In this document: in pieces, positions 1 to 7,853 of the stretch
Position numbering within the stretch: the first letter of the stretch is position 1
Layout: every line of letters begins with the position of its first letter
Source of the DNA: Kiritimatiellales bacterium
GTDB taxonomy: Bacteria; Verrucomicrobiota; Kiritimatiellia; Kiritimatiellales; Pontiellaceae
Length of the DNA stretch: 8,754 bases
Direction of reading: 5' to 3'
Assembly: GCA_030630445.1 (NCBI GenBank)
Contig: DAOVNC010000128.1
Location: 1-8,754 of the forward strand
Notes under the pieces: generated by a model
The model's database searches: none
Told to the model about the DNA's origin: nothing
The model's input: the letters and a program-made list of their open reading frames with translations, nothing else
Program-made: the position numbers and the translations under genes

Positions 1-2626
<2,626 letters not shown>

Positions 2627-2819
2627 ATGCGAGGATTGACCCTGCGCCCACCCTCGCGCTGCGGGGCGTGCGAGCGAGGCGATGTCGCGTCTGCGTTTCC
2701 TCGTTATTTGGCCAAGAACCTTTTTTGCACGAAAAATGAACGTTGTGAAGGGAAGGCCGTCGAAGCAGATGAACTTGCGAGTAGGCAGGTGGTTTTCTTT
2801 CTCCTTCCATCTACCGAAC
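2627..2819. other. carB 3' untranslated stretch, GC-rich, no gene
   Basis: Between the carB stop and its terminator I see no convincing gene. An open frame runs through on the plus strand, but it continues into the antisense of lpxK and has no family resemblance. At 2644-2680 there is a dense GC patch that can fold in several ways, for example CTCGC at 2653-2657 with GCGAG at 2670-2674. It is not followed by a T-run, so it is not an intrinsic terminator. It may be a processing or stabilising hairpin, or nothing. Confidence 0.4.
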
Positions 2820-2843
2820 GGCGGCCTGCGGGCCGCCTTTTTT
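2820..2843 (+). terminator. Intrinsic terminator of carB
   Basis: A perfect 7-bp GC stem, GGCGGCC (2820-2826) with GGCCGCC (2831-2837), closes a TGCG loop and runs directly into six T (2838-2843). It is oriented for carB on the plus strand. An additional outer pair, CCGAACG (2814-2820) with CGTTCGG (2859-2865), overlaps it. There is no T-run on the minus-strand side, so it is not an obvious intrinsic terminator for the converging lpxK. Confidence 0.85.
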
Positions 2844-2869
2844 CATGCCCGCTTTTATCGTTCGGAACT

Positions 2870-4051
2870 TTATGCCGCCCGGTGGTTCTTGAAGCAGATG
2901 CGGGAAATCCAGTCCATGAATTCCTCTTCCCCGGTGAACATCTCGATTTCAACCCGCATGAACCAGATCGGGATGTCCAGCCGCTCGATAAAAGGAAAGC
3001 GCACGGCATCTTTTTCGGTGGTCAGGATAGCCTCTGCACCCGATTTAATGCTCTGGTTGATGGTGTTGATAATTTCCTGCTGGCTAAAGCGGTGATGGTC
3101 GGCAAAACGTTGCGTATGGACAATTTCCGCGCCAAAGTCGCGCAGTGCATTTTCAAAACTTTCAGGCACGGCAATACCGGATACGGCGGCGATCTTCATG
3201 CCTTTTAGTTTATCGAGGTCATACGTGGTGCTGCCAAAGACATTCTTGAGGTATTTGGCGGCGTGGCGGCATTCGGAAATCTCGGCATGGGGGTTCAGCC
3301 GACGAAGCTCTTCCTTGAGTTCAGGGGCCCCTCCACGGTTACATTTAGTGATGAAAATAAAGCCGGCGCGCTTGATATTGCGAATGGGTTCGCGCAATAG
3401 CCCGCGGGGCAGCAAGTGCCCTCCTCCAAACGGATTGGTTTGATCGACCAGCGCGATGTCGAGGCGGTGCCCGAGTTTTAGATACTGGAATCCATCGTCG
3501 AGGATGAGCGTATCGCACCCCAGTTCCTTGATCGCGTATTTCCCGGCCTTCACGCGGTCCTTGTCGACCACAACGGCGACCTCGGGAAGATTGGAGGCCA
3601 GCATGTAGGGTTCGTCGCCGGCGGTATGCGAGTCGAGCAGGAGGCGCTTGCCGTCGGATACGACGCGCGGCGGGGTCTCGATTTTTCCGGTGGTGATGCG
3701 TTGCGTCATTTTCTGCAAAAACGGGAGTTCCTTGCTTTTGTAGCCCCGGCTGAGAATGGCGACCTTGCGGCCCTGCTGTTGCAGGTTGCGGGCGAACACC
3801 TCCACCACAGGGGTTTTGCCGGTGCCGCCCACCGTCAGGTTGCCGACACTAATCACCTGGCAACCGAGGGTGCTCGGACGGATGATGCGGTGGCGGTAGA
3901 GCCAAAGGCGCACCTGTACAATGAGCGTAAAGATCCATGACAGCACATGCAATGTGCTCCGCAAAAGAGCGGCAATCTTCCCGGTGCGCCGCCCTTCGAC
4001 CACGGCGAGAAGGTAGGTTTCCAGTTCTTCGATTTTCCGTTTATCAATCAT
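2870..4051 (-). CDS. lpxK: Tetraacyldisaccharide 4'-kinase (lipid A 4'-kinase)
   Basis: LpxK phosphorylates the 4' position of the tetraacyl disaccharide 1-phosphate, the sixth step of lipid A synthesis, on the inner face of the cytoplasmic membrane. The 393-residue product has a probable membrane-anchoring helix (residues ~29-52), then SVGNLTVGGTGKTPVV with the Walker A loop GGTGKTP at 75-81. It continues with SRGY (101-104), DDGFQ (185-189), a GGGHLLPRGLLREP stretch (209-222), ADHHRFS (317-323) and TTEKDAVR (344-351), all family signatures. It is longer than the usual 320-340 residues, with an extended N-terminus and about 25 extra residues after SRGY. The ATG at 4051 fits the upstream promoter, but there is no clear Shine-Dalgarno sequence. 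It converges on carB and is transcribed separately from the CBS gene upstream. Confidence 0.95.
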   Translation of the reverse strand: MIDKRKIEELETYLLAVVEGRRTGKIAALLRSTLHVLSWIFTLIVQVRLWLYRHRIIRPSTLGCQVISVGNLTVGGTGKTPVVEVFARNLQQQGRKVAILSRGYKSKELPFLQKMTQRITTGKIETPPRVVSDGKRLLLDSHTAGDEPYMLASNLPEVAVVVDKDRVKAGKYAIKELGCDTLILDDGFQYLKLGHRLDIALVDQTNPFGGGHLLPRGLLREPIRNIKRAGFIFITKCNRGGAPELKEELRRLNPHAEISECRHAAKYLKNVFGSTTYDLDKLKGMKIAAVSGIAVPESFENALRDFGAEIVHTQRFADHHRFSQQEIINTINQSIKSGAEAILTTEKDAVRFPFIERLDIPIWFMRVEIEMFTGEEEFMDWISRICFKNHRAA

Positions 4052-4082
4052 TGCACCGAAAGGGGTTGAAAATAGTTGCAGG

Positions 4083-4110
4083 ACTATACCCCAGGACTTT
4101 GTTTCTGCAA
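4083..4110 (-). promoter_or_regulatory. Predicted sigma70-type promoter of lpxK
   Basis: Read on the minus strand, TTGCAG (4105-4110) and TATAGT (4083-4088, five of six to consensus) are separated by 16 bp. Initiation near 4076 would give a leader of about 25 nt to the lpxK ATG. It lies between the terminator at 4128-4158 and lpxK, where an independent promoter is needed. The -35 match is only three of six. Confidence 0.5.
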
Positions 4111-4127
4111 GCCGTTAGGGCATCCAT

Positions 4128-4158
4128 AAAAAAAGCTCCCGGTGCCGGGAGCTTTTTT
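4128..4158 (-). terminator. Bidirectional-shaped intrinsic terminator downstream of the CBS gene
   Basis: GCTCCCGG (4135-4142) pairs with CCGGGAGC (4145-4152), probably as seven pairs around a GTGC loop. Seven A lie on the left (4128-4134) and six T on the right (4153-4158). On the minus strand the hairpin is followed by seven U, about 20 nt after the CBS gene stop, so that gene is its natural client. It would also stop plus-strand transcription. Confidence 0.88.
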
Positions 4159-4178
4159 CATGGCAGCGGGCAGGAACG

Positions 4179-4613
4179 CTACATGGCACCACTGATGTAG
4201 GTTTCAAGGTTCCTGATTTTAAAGTCCTTTTCAACAACCAGATATTTAACCACATCGCCGATCGATACAATCCCGCACAAGGCCTTGTCGCGCAGAACCG
4301 GGAGATGGCGGATACGCTTGTTGGTCATGAGCTGCATGCAATCGTCCAGAGATGTTTCCGGCGTGATGGTGGTAAGGTCGGTCGACATGATATCCTGAAC
4401 CTTGACATCGTCGATGCTCTGCCCCTTAAGGATCACCTTGCGGAACACATCCCGCTCGGAAATAATCCCGACCACTTCCCCTCCTTCCACCACCACGGAG
4501 GTTCCAGCAGAAAGCTCCTCCATTTTTTCAATAGCTTCGGAAACGGGTTGATCGGGTCTTACGGTCAACACATCATGTCCCTTTGAATCCAACAGATTAG
4601 ATACAGCTCCCAT
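4179..4613 (-). CDS. Two-CBS-domain protein
   Basis: The 144-residue protein consists of little more than a CBS pair (Bateman module), a fold that commonly binds adenosine nucleotides or SAM and acts as an energy sensor. The first repeat spans about residues 12-66, with VVGIISERDVFRKV at 47-60. The second spans about 73-130, with RHLPVLRD at 102-109 and GIVSIGDVVKYLV at 114-126. There is no catalytic or channel domain, so it is a stand-alone CBS protein whose partner cannot be told from this window. AAGGAG six nt before the ATG fixes the start. It has its own promoter and a strong terminator, so it is probably monocistronic. Confidence 0.9.
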   Translation of the reverse strand: MGAVSNLLDSKGHDVLTVRPDQPVSEAIEKMEELSAGTSVVVEGGEVVGIISERDVFRKVILKGQSIDDVKVQDIMSTDLTTITPETSLDDCMQLMTNKRIRHLPVLRDKALCGIVSIGDVVKYLVVEKDFKIRNLETYISGAM

Positions 4614-4619
4614 CGTGGT

Positions 4620-4625
4620 CTCCTT
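4620..4625 (-). promoter_or_regulatory. Strong Shine-Dalgarno site of the CBS gene
   Basis: On the minus strand AAGGAG lies 6 nt before the ATG at 4613. It is the clearest ribosome binding site in the window; most other genes here lack one. Confidence 0.85.
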
Positions 4626-4652
4626 ATATGAATTAATCGTCGTTGAATGGGC

Positions 4653-4680
4653 ATTATATCTGCGAAAGGCAAAACAACAA
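4653..4680 (-). promoter_or_regulatory. Predicted sigma70-type promoter of the CBS gene
   Basis: Read on the minus strand, a perfect TATAAT (4653-4658) lies 16 bp after TTGTTG (4675-4680). Expected initiation is near 4646, giving a leader of about 33 nt that contains the AAGGAG site. The -35 element is weak, but the -10 is consensus. Confidence 0.6.
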
Positions 4681-4711
4681 GCCTGTGCAGCAAATTTTAA
4701 ATAAAATCCAA

Positions 4712-5095
4712 CTACACCAGCACCAGCGTCCGGTCGGCAACCTTTTCACCATCGAGCCAGGTAATCAGGCGCCACGCTCCGCGCTTGTCTTCGATTGGAG
4801 CCCAAACGGTATCGCCCAGAAAAAACCGGAAGTCGTTGGTTTTCACATAAAGTTCGCCATCGAAGGGAGGCGCAACCTTCCCTTCGGAATTCATGAATGG
4901 TGGATGTTCGATCCGGAAAACAATCTTGCTGTTGCGTGCACTGCGGATGCGGAGGATATAGCCGAACTCGACGTCCAGCGACGCCTTGATTTCCGTCGTG
5001 ATTTCCACAAGCCTGGGCAGCTCCTTGCTCTCCCGGGTCCATCCGTCGTACATCCCATGGCTATGCATGGAGACCTCTGGTTTTTTCCTAGCCAT
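4712..5095 (-). CDS. DUF3859-like small protein
   Basis: The 127-residue soluble protein has no signal peptide or membrane segment. It resembles the DUF3859 family as I remember it: LVEITTEIKASLDVEFGY (residues 29-46), HPPF (64-67), FFLGDTVW (91-98), and a closing WRLITWLDGEKVAD (108-121). The pattern suggests a beta-rich domain; no biochemical function is known to me. It starts 1 nt after the trmB stop (TAG, C, ATG) and has no visible Shine-Dalgarno sequence, so translational coupling to trmB is likely. No terminator is visible in the 98 bp before the CBS gene, so some readthrough is possible. The family assignment is from memory of motifs. Confidence 0.8.
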   Translation of the reverse strand: MARKKPEVSMHSHGMYDGWTRESKELPRLVEITTEIKASLDVEFGYILRIRSARNSKIVFRIEHPPFMNSEGKVAPPFDGELYVKTNDFRFFLGDTVWAPIEDKRGAWRLITWLDGEKVADRTLVLV

Positions 5096-5096
5096 G

Positions 5097-5702
5097 CTAC
5101 GTTTTGCGGAACGAACACCGCCCGATTTTCTTGTGGGAGAAGATGAGCTCGAAGTCAGTTCGCTCCTCCTCGTCGGGCTGGAACGCTTCTATTTCCTCGA
5201 AGCGCGCATCCTTTTGGAGCAGCCCCAAGATTTCCTCGAAATAAGGAAGGTGGTCGGTCGCCACATGCAGGCATCCACCAACCTCCAGGGTTCGATGGAG
5301 CGCATCCATGAAAGCGGGATTGAAAAGGCGATAGTCGTGGTGCCGGGCCTTGGGCCAGGGATCCGGAAAAAAGAAATAATAGTTGGCCACATACGCAGCG
5401 GGCACCATTTGGCTGATAGCATAATAGCCTTCCATCCGAAACAGCCGGACGTTTTCGCGCCCGGCGCGCTCGCAGCGTCGGCCGCTGCTATCAATGCGTA
5501 TCCGTTGCCGCTCAATCCCCAAAAAATTGGTTTCCGGAAACTTGCCGGACCGTGCCACCAAAAACCGGCCCTTCCCCGATCCGATATCCACCTCCAGCGG
5601 GTGTTCGGAATGCGGAAACTCGGCCTTGAAATCAAAGGGATCAATCCAGTTTTCAGGCACAATGCGCAATGTTGTCTTCTTTTTTTTGCTCATGGGGTGC
5701 AT
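5097..5702 (-). CDS. trmB: tRNA (guanine-N7-)-methyltransferase
   Basis: TrmB uses SAM to methylate N7 of G46 in the variable loop of many tRNAs. The 201-residue product shows the family motifs in order: a lysine-rich N-terminus, VDIGSGKGRFL (38-48, the SAM-binding glycine loop), LGIER (61-65), FPDPWPKARH (112-121, the family signature), ATD (148-150) and ERTDFE (180-185). Length is normal for a bacterial single-domain TrmB. Two ATGs compete: 5702, and 5693 three codons later, whose product begins directly with the lysine-rich stretch; neither has a clear ribosome binding site. It leads a tight unit with the DUF3859-like gene. It is divergent from the small ORF at 5741, with only 38 bp between the starts. 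A TATAGT (minus strand, 5760-5765) is a possible -10, but I see no matching -35. Confidence 0.95.
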   Translation of the reverse strand: MHPMSKKKKTTLRIVPENWIDPFDFKAEFPHSEHPLEVDIGSGKGRFLVARSGKFPETNFLGIERQRIRIDSSGRRCERAGRENVRLFRMEGYYAISQMVPAAYVANYYFFFPDPWPKARHHDYRLFNPAFMDALHRTLEVGGCLHVATDHLPYFEEILGLLQKDARFEEIEAFQPDEEERTDFELIFSHKKIGRCSFRKT

Positions 5703-5740
5703 ACTGTTCGCGAATTACAAAAACAGGGCAAGCAAATCCT

Positions 5741-5890
5741 ATGGGAATATCCGACAGGGACTATATGCGCGATCAGGCAGAGCCACCCAAACCGGCCAAA
5801 CCGCGCCCGCGCGTCAAAAAAGCGGAGAACAAACCGTCCTTCATCAAGCGACTCCAATTCTGGATTTGGAACCTGAAGAGCCGGAAATAA
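5741..5890 (+). CDS. Probable small protein with N-terminal DRDYMR motif
   Basis: The ATG at 5741 opens a 49-residue frame ending in TAA. It has an acidic/aromatic start (MGISDRDYMRD), a Pro/Lys/Arg-rich middle (PPKPAKPRPRVKK), and a basic aromatic tail (FIKRLQFWIWNL). The DRDYMR opening resembles N-termini I have seen on small proteins and rhomboid-type membrane proteins of environmental Gram-negative bacteria, which is why I call it a gene. The tail could lie along a membrane as an amphipathic helix. The frame is open back to 5669, but that part is antisense to the start of trmB, so 5741 is the better start. No clear Shine-Dalgarno or promoter is seen. Function unknown. Confidence 0.55.
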   Translation: MGISDRDYMRDQAEPPKPAKPRPRVKKAENKPSFIKRLQFWIWNLKSRK

Positions 5891-5986
5891 TCCCTGCCCC
5901 GGCGAGGTTGATGCCGAAAAAAGCGCACGGTCTGGACTCTCGTTTTGTCGATATGGCTTGCATAGAAAAAAGGTAGGCAACAAGCC

Positions 5987-6015
5987 TTGACGGGCACGGG
6001 GATGATCGCTACCTT
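5987..6015 (+). promoter_or_regulatory. Predicted promoter of tRNA-Gly
   Basis: TTGACG (5987-5992), a 17-bp spacer, then TACCTT (6010-6015). Initiation near 6022 would leave a leader of about 16 nt before the tRNA. The GCGC-containing stretch just after the -10 resembles the GC-rich discriminator of stable RNA promoters. The -10 matches consensus at only three positions. Confidence 0.5.
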
Positions 6016-6037
6016 ATGCGCTCTTGTTTAAACAAAA

Positions 6038-6111
6038 GCGGGCGTAGTTCAATGGTAGAACCCTAGCCTTCCAAGCTAGTTACGACAGTTCGAATCTGTT
6101 CGCCCGCTCCA
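6038..6111 (+). tRNA. tRNA-Gly, anticodon UCC, CCA encoded
   Basis: The cloverleaf folds fully by hand. Acceptor GCGGGCG (6038-6044) pairs with CGCCCGC (6101-6107). D stem GTTC (6047-6050) pairs with GAAC (6058-6061). Anticodon stem CTAGC (6063-6067) pairs with GCTAG (6075-6079) around loop CTTCCAA, giving anticodon TCC at 6070-6072. The T arm is GACAG, TTCGAAT, CTGTT. The discriminator T is at 6108 and CCA is encoded at 6109-6111. It reads GGA and GGG glycine codons. Confidence 0.97.
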
Positions 6112-6117
6112 CTTTCC

Positions 6118-6149
6118 AAGGGTTTATCTTCACCGGTAAGCCCTTTTTT
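6118..6149 (+). terminator. Intrinsic terminator of tRNA-Gly
   Basis: AAGGGTTTA (6118-6126) pairs with TAAGCCCTT (6137-6145), nine pairs including one G-U, around a 10-nt loop, and continues in T to 6149. It begins 6 nt after the CCA end. On the minus strand it has no trailing T-run, so it does not end the membrane-gene array that points towards it. Confidence 0.85.
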
Positions 6150-6204
6150 ATTGGGTATAAATGCATCTCTCCAGCTTTTACCCTGTTTTGATGACTCCTG
6201 ATGA

Positions 6205-6236
6205 CTTGGGAGAAGTAGGCCCACTCGATTGGTTCG
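6205..6236 (-). repeat. Possible degenerate or half copy of the array element (copy E)
   Basis: Just after the last array gene, on the plus strand, AAGTAGG (6213-6219) followed by CCCACTCG repeats the right arm of the array elements: AAGTAGGG in copy A, GGGTAGGCTCA in copy B. The pairing left arm and the GGGAA...TGCC core are not seen. To its left, GATGACT occurs twice with a 10-bp period (6190-6196, 6200-6206). It is either a truncated copy ending the array or a chance match of about 10 bases. Confidence 0.3.
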
Positions 6237-6239
6237 CTT

Positions 6240-6548
6240 TTATTTATTTTCTAGCTTATTCATCTCTCGAACTGCATTGAGCTGTTCTTTCAGTCGAGTG
6301 TTCTCAGCACTAGCAAAAATCAGTTGGGAAATTAGTATGTATCCCATGAGTGGTATAACTCTGTTTGAGCTAAGTTTCGGGCTTATCACCCAGATTATAA
6401 TTCCTCCAATGAGGATCGCTAAAATCAAGATCAAGTATTTGGGCTGAAGGTAAAATTTATATCCAAGTTGATTGGCAATAATACGAAGCTCCTCCAATCG
6501 CTCTCGATCAGCGAGCATGGCTTTAATTTTGGAATCATCGTTATTCAT
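6240..6548 (-). CDS. Small two-helix membrane protein with charged ends, unknown
   Basis: I do not recognise this 102-residue protein. Residues 1-30 are charged and probably helical (KIKAMLADRERLEELRII). Two membrane segments follow (about 38-56, very rich in Ile/Leu, and 64-80), then a charged C-terminal helix (ENTRLKEQLNAVREMNKLENK region, 82-102) with a coiled-coil look. The helical ends suggest a hairpin in the membrane with both termini in the cytoplasm, possibly pairing with a partner. The ATG is 7 nt from the base of element A and has no Shine-Dalgarno sequence. It is the last gene of the minus-strand array. AT-rich compared with the flanking housekeeping genes. Confidence 0.75.
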   Translation of the reverse strand: MNNDDSKIKAMLADRERLEELRIIANQLGYKFYLQPKYLILILAILIGGIIIWVISPKLSSNRVIPLMGYILISQLIFASAENTRLKEQLNAVREMNKLENK

Positions 6549-6555
6549 TTTTTAT

Positions 6556-6631
6556 AGCGTTACGAGTGACCCGCTTGGGAATCAGACTCTGCCTTCAAAA
6601 ACGGGCGTTGTCCAAGTAGGGTCTTCTCGCT
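6556..6631 (-). repeat. Array element copy A (structured repeat)
   Basis: On the plus strand: AGCG (6556-6559) pairs with CGCT (6628-6631). Inside, GACCC (6568-6572) pairs with GGGTC (6619-6623), and CTTGG (6574-6578) with CCAAG (6612-6616). The 33-nt apical part carries GGGAA (6577-6581), TGCC (6590-6593) and GGGCGTT (6603-6609). The loop between outer and inner stems is 8 nt on one side and 4 on the other; G opposite TA breaks the inner stem. It lies 14 nt after the stop of the gene at 6646-6918 and 7 nt before the next ATG. In unpaired and apical parts it is clearly similar to copy B. Confidence 0.8.
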
Positions 6632-6645
6632 GGCTGGAATTCCTT

Positions 6646-6918
6646 TTATATAGTGAATGCTGTGATGATTTCGATTAATACCAAAATGTGAAGTGTCAGA
6701 AATGCTTTGACCGAGAAAGGTACTTTGCCTTCATCTCTTCCGATTTCCCACGCAACTGTCCAATCTGCCCACATTGATAATCCCCAGTTTGTGGAGGTGA
6801 CTACTGTTTTCTCTTTTTTGCGTATGTACCGACGTAGACCGAAAAACCATAGAGTCAGCAGCGCAGGCGGGGCGAAAAAGAGGGTGATCAGATATATGGT
6901 TGATAATATTTCTGTCAT
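6646..6918 (-). CDS. Small two-helix membrane protein, unknown
   Basis: I do not recognise this 90-residue protein. A first membrane segment covers about residues 5-27 and is followed by a strongly basic stretch (RRYIRKKEK, 29-37), so the loop should be cytoplasmic. The loop contains a Trp-rich patch (NWGLSMWADWTVAWEIG, 44-60), conspicuous enough to be a family hallmark. A second membrane segment covers about 70-88 and the protein ends almost in it. The start at 6918 has at best a weak GGA as ribosome binding site. It is the third gene of the minus-strand array, between elements B (before) and A (after). Reality is supported by membrane topology, strand and the element in front. Confidence 0.72.
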   Translation of the reverse strand: MTEILSTIYLITLFFAPPALLTLWFFGLRRYIRKKEKTVVTSTNWGLSMWADWTVAWEIGRDEGKVPFSVKAFLTLHILVLIEIITAFTI

Positions 6919-6935
6919 TATATTTTTCCGATTTC

Positions 6936-7013
6936 AACGTCCCGAGTGAGCCGACCCGGGAAATAAACTTTGCCCCAATCAGCGGGCGTTACATCGGGTA
7001 GGCTCAACCCGTT
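6936..7013 (-). repeat. Array element copy B (structured repeat)
   Basis: On the plus strand: AACG (6936-6939) pairs with CGTT (7010-7013). Inside, TGAGCC (6947-6952) pairs with GGCTCA (7001-7006), and ACCCG (6954-6958) with CGGGT (6995-6999), with one G/A mismatch between them. The asymmetric loop is 7 and 3 nt. The apical part carries GGGAA (6958-6962), TGCC (6971-6974) and GGGCGTT (6984-6990), with GCCC (6972-6975) able to pair with GGGC (6984-6987). Relative to copy A every stem has changed sequence on both sides while still pairing. It lies 6 nt after the stop of the gene at 7020-7352 and 17 nt before the next ATG. Confidence 0.82.
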
Positions 7014-7019
7014 TCTGAT

Positions 7020-7352
7020 TTATTGTTTCCATAAATGTGGCCACATATTCCCGAATGTCATATCTGATTCCCGAACGAAAGATGGGAGTAAAGCAACCGC
7101 TACCCACAATGTGATGATGGATAATCCAACAAAGAAAACTGGCCATAAGGCAGATGTCCTGTGTTTGTATTTATTCCATCCCATGATCACGCATCCCGAC
7201 AGACTTAACATTAGACTGATGCCCCAGCAAGCATGAAGGAAATACCCTATGGGTCTGGTTGTTATATCACCCTGAACATGAGAAACGCTAACCACGATAG
7301 CCAGACTTAAGACACTGATGGCTCCCAGTATGATTGGGATAATATTCCTCAT
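7020..7352 (-). CDS. Small three-helix membrane protein, unknown
   Basis: I do not recognise this 110-residue protein. Membrane segments are likely at about residues 5-24, 36-57 and 69-89, with a basic turn (NKYKHR, 60-65) between the second and third and a C-terminal tail with two Trp (WPHLWKQ). The basic turn suggests an external N-terminus. The ATG at 7352 is 12 nt from the base of element C; an AAATAAA stretch stands where a Shine-Dalgarno would be. It is the second gene of the minus-strand array. Nothing in it suggests an enzyme. Confidence 0.72.
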   Translation of the reverse strand: MRNIIPIILGAISVLSLAIVVSVSHVQGDITTRPIGYFLHACWGISLMLSLSGCVIMGWNKYKHRTSALWPVFFVGLSIITLWVAVALLPSFVRESDMTFGNMWPHLWKQ

Positions 7353-7364
7353 TTTATTTAGTCA

Positions 7365-7420
7365 TGAACGGCTGCAATGAGGAGCGGGAAAAGGCGAATG
7401 TGCCTTGCCTCATCTATTCA
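7365..7420 (-). repeat. Array element copy C (structured repeat, short apical part)
   Basis: On the plus strand: TGAA (7365-7368) pairs with TTCA (7417-7420), and ATGAGG (7377-7382) with CCTCAT (7408-7413). The asymmetric loop is 8 and 3 nt, as in the other copies. The apical part (25 nt) keeps GGGAA (7386-7390) and TGCC (7401-7404) but lacks GGGCGTT; instead AAGGC (7391-7395) pairs with GCCTT (7402-7406). The 3-nt side of the loop is exactly the TAG stop codon of the MotA-like gene (7414-7416), so element and gene overlap. Taken alone it would be easily missed; the shared architecture supports it. Confidence 0.65.
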
Positions 7421-7842
7421 ATTTCGCCCGCCTTTTCACGTACTTCTCCATTGCCTAGTTCGGTCTGTTGTTTGAATTCAGTTCTGTGTGTAATCAAATA
7501 GACCAGAAGACTAATTCCGATGATGGTTCCTGCTGGGAATCTGGGAAGCATGAGAATTGAAAGACCCGTGAGAAACCAGAAGAACCACCTTGCTTTGTAT
7601 TTAAATTTGAATAGGGCAATCAGCATCAGAATTAATCCAACAAGGCCAATACATAAACCAATTGCAGTTGTAATGAGTGCAAATGAAATATCACTCGCTA
7701 GAGCTTCTGAATTTGCAGTTCCTTCTGATCCCATGGTCTGAAATGCAGATAACATCCCTATTATTGTTCCAATAAGGCCGAACACTGGCCCCAACTGTAG
7801 GACTGCTCCGGTAATCGCTAATTTCTTTCCTCTTGTATTCAT
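7414..7842 (-). CDS. Short MotA/TolQ/ExbB-type channel-like protein
   Basis: The 142-residue protein shows the pore hairpin of the MotA/TolQ/ExbB proton channel family: GLIGTIIGMLSAFQTM (residues 22-37), a short polar linker, then DISFALITTAIGL (51-63). The Thr of GTIIG (26) and of ITTA (58-59) match the conserved pore threonines. The family's usual N-terminal part (a first helix and a large cytoplasmic domain) is missing; instead two extra membrane segments (about 85-99 and 104-118) and a charged tail follow. No ExbD/TolR-like partner or TonB is present in the window. It is first in the minus-strand array, behind element D. The fold assignment is fairly safe; proton conduction is inference and may not apply. 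Confidence 0.8.
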   Translation of the reverse strand: MNTRGKKLAITGAVLQLGPVFGLIGTIIGMLSAFQTMGSEGTANSEALASDISFALITTAIGLCIGLVGLILMLIALFKFKYKARWFFWFLTGLSILMLPRFPAGTIIGISLLVYLITHRTEFKQQTELGNGEVREKAGEIE

Positions 7843-7853
7843 CTTATTTCTCG

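Noticed and set aside
2720..2740. T-run after TTGGCCAA near 2709-2732 as a carB terminator
   Set aside because: The palindrome is short and not directly followed by the T-run; the hairpin at 2820-2843 is far better.
2627..3208. Open frame of 193 residues on the plus strand after carB
   Set aside because: Its second half is antisense to lpxK, it has no recognisable motif, and the carB terminator lies inside it.
4986..5876. Open frame of 296 residues on the plus strand
   Set aside because: It runs antisense to trmB and the DUF3859-like gene, both with family motifs; it is a by-product of GC-rich third positions.
5690..5983. Minus-strand open frame of 97 residues upstream of trmB
   Set aside because: It overlaps the trmB start and is antisense to the better supported small ORF; low-complexity content without a motif.
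6556..7013. Canonical attC sites by strict consensus
   Set aside because: RYYYAAC and GTTRRRY boxes are not matched in full, and copy A lacks the GTT at the expected place. Kept only as an attC-like hypothesis.
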